Source: Gammaproteobacteria bacterium
GTDB lineage: Bacteria > Pseudomonadota > Gammaproteobacteria > Arenicellales > Poriferihabitantaceae
Reading direction: 5' to 3'
NCBI GenBank assembly: GCA_024679435.1
Contig: JAIBDK010000177.1
Span: forward strand, 1-5,524
Length of the DNA stretch: 5,524 bases
In this document: in pieces, positions 1-5,524 of the stretch
How positions within the stretch are numbered: position 1 is the stretch's first letter
Layout of the letters: each line of letters begins with the position of its first letter
Made by a program: the position numbers and the translations under genes
The notes under the pieces: generated by a model
Seen by the model: only the letters and a program-made list of their open reading frames with translations
What the model was told of the DNA's origin: nothing
Databases searched by the model: none

Positions 1-340
1 AGACATCGGCCCGTGTATTAAAACTGTACACTTTGACAACCTCCGCAACATGGGTTGCTTTTTTTACCCGTTCAAAGTTTGGTTCACCCACTTCAATCCA
101 CACAGCCGTGCGGCCATCCAGTGTCCTTAGCCAGATATCCGGCTCTTCATCACTACTTAATCCCTTTCCAAAAGCCAGATTCTCTTCTGTATTCAAGCAA
201 TAAACCAGCACTCGCGCCATCATCCTCTCAAGGGTTTCTGAGGGATGCTGTGCTACCGTAAGTCCAAGGGTTTGGTAATGCTGCCTGTTCAGATCAGACA
301 ACGCAATTTTAAGTTTATAGATTGTTGCGCCTAACGCCAT
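1..340 (-). CDS. yaeQ: YaeQ family protein, N-terminal 113 residues (C-terminus cut by window edge)
   Basis: Reading leftward from ATG at 340-338, the frame stays open to base 1 and encodes MALGATIYKLKIALSDL and onward. The residues match what I know of the YaeQ family: the MAL-ATIYK start, QHPSETLERMMAR (31-43), a GLSSDEEPDIW segment (60-70), WIEVGEP (81-87) and RVKKA (91-95). The full protein is about 180 residues, so roughly 65-70 are missing. YaeQ folds resemble the PD-(D/E)xK nuclease superfamily, and D68, E83 and the K93/K94 pair fit such a site; no clear enzymatic role is established. E. coli yaeQ was reported to offset loss of the elongation factor RfaH. An AGGA ribosome binding site (348-351) lies 7 bases before the ATG. 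The start is only 18 bp after the AbrB-family gene stop, so it is probably the last or a late gene of that transcript, although its cellular role seems unrelated. Confidence 0.9.
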   Translation of the reverse strand, partial: MALGATIYKLKIALSDLNRQHYQTLGLTVAQHPSETLERMMARVLVYCLNTEENLAFGKGLSSDEEPDIWLRTLDGRTAVWIEVGEPNFERVKKATHVAEVVKVYSFNTRADV

Positions 341-358
341 TAGAGCATCCTGTTTTAA

Positions 359-1420
359 TTATTTTCGGGTGACAAAAAGGGGTAAGGCAAAAAACACCAG
401 TAAAACCCGAATAGCATGATGAAATGAAACATACGCCACGTCAAACCCGAATAGCAAAGACAAAAGTGTCACTTCATAAATTCCGCCGGGGATAAATGCC
501 AACAATAAGTCAAGAAATTCAAACGGCATCACCCGGGACAACAAATACACCGCAAGCACAAAAATAGAAATCAGAATCAACGCATTGGCAATGGCATCCA
601 GTATATAGATCGCCAGCTCCCGGACCCGAACCCGGGCAAGTCTGGCACCGATCGCACCGCCAATCACGACTTGCACCGCAATAACGAATTCACTGATTCG
701 TGGTATTTCAATATAGCCCGAAACATGTAGCAGGATACTTAACAACATCGGACCCAACAGATGCGGAATTGGAAGTCGTATGAATTTAGCCGTTGCATAC
801 CCGGCCGCTGCGGTACCGGCAAACTGGAGAAATGTGAACAACGATAACGACGAAACCCCCGGCATGTTAGACAGCACTTCATTGGATACGACAACCGCTT
901 CTTCGCCCTCTACCAGCAGAAGTATCAATGGTGTTAAGCAAAGAACCGTGGTGACCCTAACCAAATGACATAAAGCCACAACATAATCTTTTTCCACCCA
1001 GTCCCTGCTTAACAGAATGATTTCTGCCTGTCCTCCGGGCAGGCAACACAGCAAGGCAAGTGTTTTGTCATAGCCACGAAAACGGACAAGGAACAAGAAT
1101 CCTGTCAATGTGGCGATGACGGTAATCACCAGCATAGCCAAAACGGTGGGGATCCATGAAACTGCTGACTCCAATACTTCAGGAGAGAACATTCCGCCCA
1201 TTAAAACACCAAGGCCGAGAATAACGGGCACGTGGATCCACCGGGGGATACCCATAATCTGACCCAGGGGCTTAATCATGGCACCGCTCAGCCATACCCC
1301 AAACAGACTGCCCAGTAAAAATGGCGCCGGGGCATTGAAGGTCTTAAAAAGCAGGCCGAATGCTGCGGCGATACCGCACGTAACAATAAGCCCCGCTATC
1401 TGCTTGTTGGGCAAGGCCAA
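359..1420 (-). CDS. AbrB-family (PF05145-type) inner-membrane protein, putative transporter
   Basis: This 353-residue protein is almost entirely hydrophobic, with about ten predicted membrane segments, and is built from two related halves. The first half has a PAPFLLGSL segment (31-39), then CLPGGQAEI (126-134) and CHLVRVTTVLCLTPL (151-165). The second repeats this as PIPHLLGPML (217-226), FIPGGIYEV (309-317) and HHAIRVLLVFFALPL (334-348). The recurring PGG-x-x-E followed by H-x-x-R-V and a proline is the signature of the Gram-negative AbrB duplication family. Members are often mislabelled as ammonia monooxygenase or as AbrB transcription regulators; no DNA-binding domain is present. The function is unproven, and transport of an organic acid or related solute is inferred from topology and from linkage to catabolic enzymes. 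No suitable ATG or GTG exists near the N-terminus. TTG at 1420-1418 is chosen because an AGG (1428-1430) sits 7 bases upstream and the gap to the aconitase X small subunit stop is 16 bp. A second in-frame TTG at 1414 is the alternative. Confidence 0.9.
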   Translation of the reverse strand: MALPNKQIAGLIVTCGIAAAFGLLFKTFNAPAPFLLGSLFGVWLSGAMIKPLGQIMGIPRWIHVPVILGLGVLMGGMFSPEVLESAVSWIPTVLAMLVITVIATLTGFLFLVRFRGYDKTLALLCCLPGGQAEIILLSRDWVEKDYVVALCHLVRVTTVLCLTPLILLLVEGEEAVVVSNEVLSNMPGVSSLSLFTFLQFAGTAAAGYATAKFIRLPIPHLLGPMLLSILLHVSGYIEIPRISEFVIAVQVVIGGAIGARLARVRVRELAIYILDAIANALILISIFVLAVYLLSRVMPFEFLDLLLAFIPGGIYEVTLLSLLFGFDVAYVSFHHAIRVLLVFFALPLFVTRK

Positions 1421-1436
1421 GGTTGAACCTGCAGGG

Positions 1437-1862
1437 TTAAACAGCCTGAACGACCGTAACCAACCCCCGTTTCGGATCCACGGTTACGGTGTCTCCGGTT
1501 TTAATCAGGGTAGTAACATCACCATCCTCAAACCGGTCACACATCGCCATATTTGCAAAGGCCGACCCTTGAGTCAAAATTGGATTAACCTGATTAAACA
1601 GAATTGCTTTGGGTGCAATATTCCGTGACGCCATCTCATACAGCATCCAGGCAGAAGCAACCCCGCCTTTAGCGGTATTCACCACCAGAATTTTATCGAC
1701 ATAACTTTGTCCGTACAACTTATGCTGGGGGCGTGAAAAAACGCCCTCCTTGCGATCAAGATCATAGCGTGCGGAAAAGTTATCGTCGGTGACCAGCGCT
1801 TCTCCACTGACGATGTCGCCAGTCCCCACATGACAGCGCAGGTTTAGAACATCATTCGTCAT
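1437..1862 (-). CDS. Aconitase X small subunit, swivel domain (DUF126 family)
   Basis: This 141-residue protein is the separate swivel domain of a two-polypeptide (type II) aconitase X, which pairs with the upstream large subunit to close the active site. Family features visible are G20-E-A-L, a YDLD segment (33-36), the HKLYGQSYVDKILVV stretch (47-61), the helix ASAWMLYEMASRNIAP (69-84), NPILTQGSA (93-101) and the closing GDTVTVDPKRG (123-133). Known relatives are archaeal phosphomevalonate dehydratase and bacterial cis-3-hydroxy-L-proline dehydratase. In those, the loop after the VV strand usually reads PSGRGS followed by serines, one of which is catalytic. Here it is N62-T-A-K-G-G-V-A-S70, so the expected serine positions are altered. 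ATG at 1862-1860 is chosen over the upstream ATG at 1895 because it forms an ATGA overlap with the large-subunit stop and has a GGAG (1870-1873) 7 bases upstream. That arrangement implies translational coupling and matched subunit amounts. The family call is firm; the substrate is unknown. Confidence 0.9.
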   Translation of the reverse strand: MTNDVLNLRCHVGTGDIVSGEALVTDDNFSARYDLDRKEGVFSRPQHKLYGQSYVDKILVVNTAKGGVASAWMLYEMASRNIAPKAILFNQVNPILTQGSAFANMAMCDRFEDGDVTTLIKTGDTVTVDPKRGLVTVVQAV

Positions 1863-3118
1863 AGTATTTCTCCAGCTATAGCGGAATTGACGCACTCCTG
1901 CATACTTGCCAGAGTGGGCTGATAGCCGTATCCACCGATAATATTGGTAAGTTTGGCCGAATTGGTCAACAATCGTCGCCAGCCATTAGCCAACCCCATC
2001 TCTCTGGCATAGCTTTGATAGAAACACATGCCGCTCAGCACCATAGCGCCAGACCTCTCAATCTTATCCACAATACCGAATCGCTTTGCATCTGCGTAGA
2101 CTGTCGGTGACGTCACGGCCAGCAGTGCAGTATCTGAGTGCAGTTTCTTACCGTCCAGTAATTTGGCCACATCATTCATTTCAAAAAGCGATAATTGCGG
2201 TGCAGAGAAGACCACAACATCAACTTTCTCCCCTCTGGCCCCATACTGGCCAAAAAACTCATCAATATCTTTTTGCTGAACGTCCACACTCAGGGTGACT
2301 GACGGATCACAAACAGCGTTAATATCCGGGGCTTCCGGAGTTACTCCAACAAGATGGAAAAGGGGAATCGAGCCATAGCTGGCCATCGCCGCTCCCATAT
2401 GTTTGAGCTGGTCCGAAGACGGCGTCGCTGTGATACCTTCAATAGCCGGCACTTCCCAGTATGAACCGGCCTGTTTACCAATGATGGCCCCCAGAGCGCC
2501 CCAGTCTGCCAGACTGGAAGGTTGAAAAGCCACGTTGAATCGTTTTGTTGCGCGACGATTAGATTCAAGATGTAAGCCATATCTAGGCGCTCTTCCAGTC
2601 AGACCAGCAGCCAGCGAAGACGGTCCACCTTCAAAATTAGACCTGGCTCCCAGCACACTGTTGCAATAAATCACCACCCCGGTATCACCAAATGCCAGGT
2701 GCTCGCCCCGGGTCGGCGGCGTGATCGTCTGATAGTTGATACAGGTATCGGTCATTAAAATGCCCAAAGCACTAAAAGCATCGATGGCGCGCTGCTCGAG
2801 ACTGGCCATTTCTTCAGTTTGCTTTAACGCCTGATAGTGTTTGAAATCGATACCCCGGGGGTCAGTAATCATTGGAATTCGAACCACTCGTTCACCCTCC
2901 GATAGCCGCGCAAAATTTTCCAAAAACCGGACCCCAGCCTCCCCCAGGGATTCTGTATCCGCCATAATATGCGCCTGCGTTACCGGCACGAGATCAGTGG
3001 CATCAAAAAACCGCCCGACCTCAAGCAGGTGCTGCATCGCCCACTGCCGTGCCGATCCGAAGTCGCCATCGAGCATCGCCTGTTCTTCAGAATTGAGCTT
3101 GATTGAAATGGAGTTCAT
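1859..3118 (-). CDS. Aconitase X large (catalytic) subunit, DUF521/AcnX family; substrate unassigned
   Basis: This 419-residue protein has the length expected of the stand-alone catalytic subunit of aconitase X, an iron-sulfur hydro-lyase family. Diagnostic segments in order are LNSEEQAMLDG (8-18), DTCINY (124-129) with the first cluster-type cysteine C126, TRGEHLAF (136-143), NSVLGARSNFEGGPSSLA (153-170) with LTGRAPRYGLHLESNRR (173-189), a cysteine at C365, TNSAK (385-389) and SMQECV (405-410). Other family members act on cis-3-hydroxy-L-proline or mevalonate 5-phosphate. The stretch usually written GCPH or GSPH in relatives is S305-A-P-Q308 here, and DTC near the C-terminus is G363-M-C, so the active site may differ. 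The frame extends upstream to 3289, but ATG at 3118-3116 fits the family N-terminus and has GGTGA (3124-3128) before it. It heads the minus-strand operon and overlaps the small subunit by ATGA. The family is certain; the reaction is not. Confidence 0.92.
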   Translation of the reverse strand: MNSISIKLNSEEQAMLDGDFGSARQWAMQHLLEVGRFFDATDLVPVTQAHIMADTESLGEAGVRFLENFARLSEGERVVRIPMITDPRGIDFKHYQALKQTEEMASLEQRAIDAFSALGILMTDTCINYQTITPPTRGEHLAFGDTGVVIYCNSVLGARSNFEGGPSSLAAGLTGRAPRYGLHLESNRRATKRFNVAFQPSSLADWGALGAIIGKQAGSYWEVPAIEGITATPSSDQLKHMGAAMASYGSIPLFHLVGVTPEAPDINAVCDPSVTLSVDVQQKDIDEFFGQYGARGEKVDVVVFSAPQLSLFEMNDVAKLLDGKKLHSDTALLAVTSPTVYADAKRFGIVDKIERSGAMVLSGMCFYQSYAREMGLANGWRRLLTNSAKLTNIIGGYGYQPTLASMQECVNSAIAGEIL

Positions 3119-3242
3119 AATATTCACCAGAAAATCAAAAACGAAACTGTATACGATACCCCCATGCAAAGTAAATTTTTCTGTTGAATTTCCAGTAATA
3201 TTAGCGACTCCTTCAACACCAAACCAGAACCTTGCCAGCAAC
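3119..3242. promoter_or_regulatory. Divergent intergenic control region between the AcnX operon and the FAH-family gene
   Basis: These 124 bp separate two divergently transcribed catabolic genes and should carry both promoters. For the leftward operon a plausible sigma-70 pair is visible and listed separately. For the rightward gene I find no convincing -35/-10 pair and no Shine-Dalgarno before ATG 3243. Two symmetrical elements stand out: GTATAC (3149-3154) and a 7-bp inverted repeat TGTTGAA/TTCAACA (3182-3188 and 3212-3218). No regulator gene lies in the window, so whatever binds here is encoded elsewhere. That shared control exists is inferred from layout only. Confidence 0.5.
3148..3175 (-). 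promoter_or_regulatory. Candidate sigma-70 promoter of the aconitase X operon
   Basis: On the minus strand, TTTACT (3175-3170) matches TTGACA at four of six positions. TATACA (3153-3148) matches TATAAT at four of six, and the spacer is 16 bp. Transcription would start near 3141, leaving a leader of about 20 bases that contains the GGTGA ribosome binding site. The GTATAC palindrome overlaps the -10 element, a position suited to repression. This is pattern matching only. Confidence 0.35.
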
Positions 3243-3932
3243 ATGACAAAATACGTTTTCTCCCCTGCCACTGTTGTCAGTCTGCCCATCGTCGGTCAAG
3301 ACGAACAGTTTCCCGTTCATCGGATTTACTGTGTCGGCAGAAACTACGCCGATCACGCCATAGAAATGGGGCATGACCCGGACAAGGAGCCACCTTTTTT
3401 CTTCCAGAAGAACCCCGACAATCTGCTGGTAGGCTCGTCCAAGTTTCCCTATCCACCGCTTTCCAACGACGTCCATCATGAAATTGAGCTGGTTGTGGCG
3501 TTAGACAAGGGCGGTTGCAATATCTCCATCAATAACGCAATGAATCACGTTTTTGGTTTCGCTACCGGGCTTGACATGACCCGGCGAGACCTTCAGGGCC
3601 AGGCAAAAAAGATGGGGCGCCCCTGGGAAACAGGCAAGGCATTTGAGCATTCAGCACCCTGTGGCCCGATAACTACTCTTCAGCAAGCGGGTGAGCTGGA
3701 TCAGGGAAACGTAATCCTTGAAATCAACGGCGAAGTTCGCCAAAGCGGGAACCTCAATCAACTTATCTGGAAAATTCCCGAAGTGATTTCTCACTTATCA
3801 GCGCTTTTCGAACTGCAACCGGGTGATCTGATTATGACCGGAACCCCGGCAGGTGTCGGCCCCGTAAAAAGAGGCGACCAGCTTAGAGGTAGTATTGAGG
3901 GCGTTGGTATTCTTGAGATAACTGTTGTTTAA
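3243..3932 (+). CDS. Fumarylacetoacetate hydrolase family protein, closest to fumarylpyruvate hydrolases
   Basis: This 229-residue protein has the full FAH-domain layout. It has the substrate-pocket entry IYCVGRNYADHAIEMG (28-43), PPFFFQKNPDNLL (50-62), the metal ligands in HHEIE (78-82; E80 and E82) and D111 in GLDMTRRD (109-116). It ends with GRPWETGKAFEHSAPCGPI (125-143, with K132), the NGE turn (162-164) and MTGTPAGVGP (198-207). The N-terminal YVFSP and the GRPWETGKAF stretch recall fumarylpyruvate hydrolases of the gentisate pathway, which cut fumarylpyruvate to fumarate and pyruvate. However, no gentisate dioxygenase or maleylpyruvate isomerase lies nearby, and the family also includes other acylpyruvate hydrolases and decarboxylases. 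The frame is open back to 2841, but that part is antisense to the AcnX gene. ATG 3243 fits homologous N-termini even though no Shine-Dalgarno is visible. Divergence from the AcnX operon suggests a shared pathway. Confidence 0.9.
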   Translation: MTKYVFSPATVVSLPIVGQDEQFPVHRIYCVGRNYADHAIEMGHDPDKEPPFFFQKNPDNLLVGSSKFPYPPLSNDVHHEIELVVALDKGGCNISINNAMNHVFGFATGLDMTRRDLQGQAKKMGRPWETGKAFEHSAPCGPITTLQQAGELDQGNVILEINGEVRQSGNLNQLIWKIPEVISHLSALFELQPGDLIMTGTPAGVGPVKRGDQLRGSIEGVGILEITVV

Positions 3933-4114
3933 AATACCACCCTGAAGCTTTATTATTTGGCCCCTGCACGTACCCGAGCCAATCCGACGGAGGCCCTTTA
4001 ACTGCGCTCAGGATGACAAATCAGCTTTTAAAAACAACAAGTTTTTTGCACCGCCAGATGATAGTATTTTCCCATAATTACAATTAACGCAACCCCTTAA
4101 GAATTTTTACGTCC
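3933..4114. other. 182-bp intergenic gap between the FAH-family and dioxygenase genes
   Basis: No open frame here looks like a gene. The first part has mixed composition and contains a repeat-like segment (listed separately). The second part, from about 4021, is AT-rich and could hold a promoter for the dioxygenase: CATAAT at 4073-4078 matches the -10 consensus at five of six positions, but no good -35 lies at the right distance. A weak AT-only hairpin (4030-4035 with 4041-4046) is present. I see no strong rho-independent terminator after the FAH-family gene, so read-through into the dioxygenase is possible. Confidence 0.5.
3990..4020 (-). repeat. Sequence resembling a widespread short intergenic repeat (CATCCTGAGCG type)
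   Basis: Read on the minus strand, the segment begins TTTGTCATCCTGAGCGCAG and ends with AAGGGCCTC. That resembles a short element often scattered through bacterial intergenic DNA, typically GTCATCCTGAGCG followed by AGCGAAGG and a short tail. Only one copy is present in the window, so its repetitive nature here is inferred from memory of the motif. Confidence 0.35.
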
Positions 4115-5134
4115 ATGACAGTTAAATATCTTGATTGCACCAAAGAAGTCTCTGCGTTTCAGCACACCCCTGCTGATCGCAGGGCGTGGGTCGCCAGTGA
4201 GATTGTTGACAGCGACTGGATAGTAAATGTCACCGAAGATGACCTGAATGAGATTGATAATCTGGCTCAACACATCCTGCAAAATCCACTTCAGAATTTA
4301 CAGCGAAAGGCAGATGATCTTTACCTGCCCCGTTGCCGGACCCTTATGTCGAAAATGAAATCGATACTGGATGATGGCATCGGTTTTTGCGTGCTCGACA
4401 GACTACCTATGGACGATCACTCGGTCGAAGTCATGGTGGAAATTTACTGGATTCTGAGTCAATTTATGGGCCGACCCGTTGCTCAAAAATGGAATGGGCA
4501 AATGCTCTATGACGTCCGAGACACCGGATCAAGGCACCATAACCGGATCCGCGGCTCTCATACCAATGCCGAACTGTTATTTCACACAGACAATGCCTTT
4601 GCCAAAATGGTGCCGGACTACGTCGGTTTACTGTGTCGTTTTCCCGCAAAAGAAGGCGGGATTAGTCGGTTCTGCAGCCTCTATACCGTTCACGAACGAA
4701 TGCATGACAAATATCCAAAAGAATTACAGAGACTCTATCAACCCATGTATTTCAATCGTCAGACCGAGCATCATCCCGATGCTGAAAAAGTCTGTTTGGC
4801 CCCCTATTTCAGTTGGGCCGAAGGACGCCTTAATGCACGCGCCAATTCGTTTTTAGTCCGCGCCGGTTACCAAGTTGCAAATGAGAAAATGGATGCACTG
4901 CTTGGCAATGCACTGGATGCAATCGATGAAGTTTGTGCGGGTGAAGACATCTGGTTTGAAGGCCCGCTGCAACGCGGGCATTTACAGTATCTTAATAATC
5001 ACGAAGTCGGCCACTATCGGAGTACCTTTATTGATAGTGATGACCCCGATAAAAAGCGCCATCTTTTCAGAATTTGGAACCGGGAAAGAGCGGGCACTTC
5101 GTATGACGGCAACCTGTTAAAGCGGGTTGTCTAG
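4115..5134 (+). CDS. TauD/TfdA-family Fe(II)/2-oxoglutarate-dependent dioxygenase
   Basis: This 339-residue protein carries the double-stranded beta-helix iron site of the TauD/TfdA family. The first ligands are H157 and D159 in FHTDNAF (156-162), and the distal histidine is H300 in LNNHEVGHYRS (293-303). It is followed by RHLFRIW (315-321), whose R315 or R319 should bind the 2-oxoglutarate carboxylate. The NN-x-x-x-x-H-x-R and RHL-x-R-x-W pattern is typical of the small-acid-oxidising branch. About 85 N-terminal residues precede the core and include GIGFCVLDRLPMD (88-100), the usual strand at the start of the fold. Members hydroxylate a carbon next to a heteroatom or acid group using oxygen and 2-oxoglutarate, releasing succinate and carbon dioxide; taurine is only one possible substrate. 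ATG 4115 is the first start in frame and no Shine-Dalgarno is visible before it. It follows the FAH-family gene on the same strand and may supply a hydroxylated intermediate to that enzyme or to aconitase X; this link is inference. Confidence 0.9.
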   Translation: MTVKYLDCTKEVSAFQHTPADRRAWVASEIVDSDWIVNVTEDDLNEIDNLAQHILQNPLQNLQRKADDLYLPRCRTLMSKMKSILDDGIGFCVLDRLPMDDHSVEVMVEIYWILSQFMGRPVAQKWNGQMLYDVRDTGSRHHNRIRGSHTNAELLFHTDNAFAKMVPDYVGLLCRFPAKEGGISRFCSLYTVHERMHDKYPKELQRLYQPMYFNRQTEHHPDAEKVCLAPYFSWAEGRLNARANSFLVRAGYQVANEKMDALLGNALDAIDEVCAGEDIWFEGPLQRGHLQYLNNHEVGHYRSTFIDSDDPDKKRHLFRIWNRERAGTSYDGNLLKRVV

Positions 5135-5162
5135 CAAAACGCCCTAGACGTCTCAATCAGGT

Positions 5163-5524
5163 ATGCGTGGTAACATCATCGCCCGCTCCCGATTTCGAAA
5201 CCACATTCCTGCCATGGTCATCACCCCCTCCCGAAAGCTGACCGTAATACTCCATGCCGATGTGGTGGACTCAACAATTTTGGTCCAGAAAAACGAGTCT
5301 TTGGCCCACCAACGAATTCAAAAAGCATTCCAATTGCTTTCGTCGGTGGTTCAGTCATACGGTGGAATCGCCCACGAAATACGGGGAGATGCGCTGGTAG
5401 CCGAGTTCTCCCGGGCATCGGATGCGGTTTGTGCGGCTTTGCGTTTTCAGCAACACAACACCCCTCACCATAATGCCAGTGAAATTGAAGACGGCCTGCA
5501 CCCACGATGCAGAATAGGGATCAG
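5163..5524 (+). CDS. Class III adenylate/guanylate cyclase domain protein, N-terminal part (cut by window edge)
   Basis: From ATG 5163 the frame is open to the window end, giving 120 residues of a class III nucleotide cyclase homology domain. Visible features are the first strand KLTVILHADVVDST (25-38) with metal-binding D33, the helix carrying AHQRIQKAF (48-56), YGG (66-68) and HEIRGDALVAEF (71-82) with second metal aspartate D76. ASDAVCAALRFQ and the opening of the RIGI strand follow. Proteins of this kind make cyclic AMP or GMP and usually continue into sensor or TPR regions, which are not seen here. E72, four residues before D76, occupies the position that in classical cyclases helps choose the base; it is lysine in adenylyl and glutamate in guanylyl enzymes. 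ATG 5214 (M18) is an equally good start, and neither has a clear Shine-Dalgarno. The gene begins 28 bp after the dioxygenase and may be co-transcribed, but a shared function is not evident. Confidence 0.85.
   Translation, partial: MRGNIIARSRFRNHIPAMVITPSRKLTVILHADVVDSTILVQKNESLAHQRIQKAFQLLSSVVQSYGGIAHEIRGDALVAEFSRASDAVCAALRFQQHNTPHHNASEIEDGLHPRCRIGI

Noticed and set aside
55..261. Plus-strand 68-residue frame
   Set aside because: It lies antisense to yaeQ, has low-complexity composition and shows no ribosome binding site; it is a shadow frame.
359..1420. Calling the AbrB-family protein a transcriptional regulator or ammonia monooxygenase
   Set aside because: It is a polytopic membrane protein with an internal duplication; it has no swapped-hairpin DNA-binding domain and no monooxygenase features.
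2841..3242. In-frame N-terminal extension of the FAH-family gene back to 2841
   Set aside because: It is antisense to the AcnX large subunit coding region, its predicted residues match no FAH N-terminus, and ATG 3243 begins the familiar YVFSP segment.
3119..3289. N-terminal extension of the AcnX large subunit to 3289
   Set aside because: It would run through the divergent control region into the FAH-family gene. The family N-terminus (LNSEEQAMLDG) starts shortly after ATG 3118, which has a ribosome binding site.
4030..4046. AAAAAC/GTTTTT hairpin, considered as a terminator after the FAH-family gene
   Set aside because: The stem is almost all A-T pairs, weak, and nearly 100 bp beyond the stop; such pairing is expected by chance in AT-rich intergenic DNA.
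5127..5153. Inverted repeat GTCTAG/CTAGAC (5129-5134 and 5144-5149) spanning the dioxygenase stop codon, considered as a terminator
   Set aside because: The stem has only six base pairs, the loop is 9 bases and no T-tract follows, so it is not a convincing rho-independent terminator.
5221..5505. Minus-strand 94-residue frame
   Set aside because: It is fully antisense to the well-supported cyclase domain and shows no recognisable domain.

Overview
The window looks like a chromosomal segment of a gammaproteobacterium. The evidence is a recognisable yaeQ gene, balanced base composition and short Shine-Dalgarno-linked operons; the species cannot be named from sequence alone. It holds seven protein genes, two of them cut by the window edges. 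I see no RNA genes, IS elements, CRISPR arrays or phage genes.

The genes lie in two divergent blocks around a 124-bp intergenic region (3119-3242). The minus-strand block reads leftward: aconitase X large subunit (3118-1859), aconitase X small subunit (1862-1437, joined by an ATGA overlap), an AbrB-family membrane protein (1420-359, TTG start, 16-bp gap) and the start of yaeQ (340 to beyond base 1, 18-bp gap). The tight spacing and a recognisable ribosome binding site before every start argue for one transcript. The plus-strand block reads rightward: a fumarylacetoacetate hydrolase (FAH) family protein close to fumarylpyruvate hydrolases (3243-3932), a 182-bp gap, a TauD/TfdA-type Fe(II)/2-oxoglutarate dioxygenase (4115-5134), and the N-terminal part of a class III nucleotide cyclase (5163 to beyond 5524).

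Taken together, the central genes look like an undescribed catabolic module for a small organic acid. The dioxygenase could hydroxylate it, aconitase X could dehydrate a hydroxy acid, the FAH-family enzyme could split or decarboxylate a keto acid, and the AbrB protein could move substrate or product across the inner membrane. The order of steps and the substrate are inference. The aconitase X pair is notable because several residues usual in hydroxyproline and phosphomevalonate dehydratases are replaced, so a known activity should not be assigned by name. yaeQ and the cyclase are probably neighbours rather than pathway members.

The intergenic regions hold a plausible promoter with a GTATAC palindrome over its -10 element, a 7-bp inverted repeat, and one copy of a sequence resembling a short interspersed repeat common in bacterial intergenic DNA.
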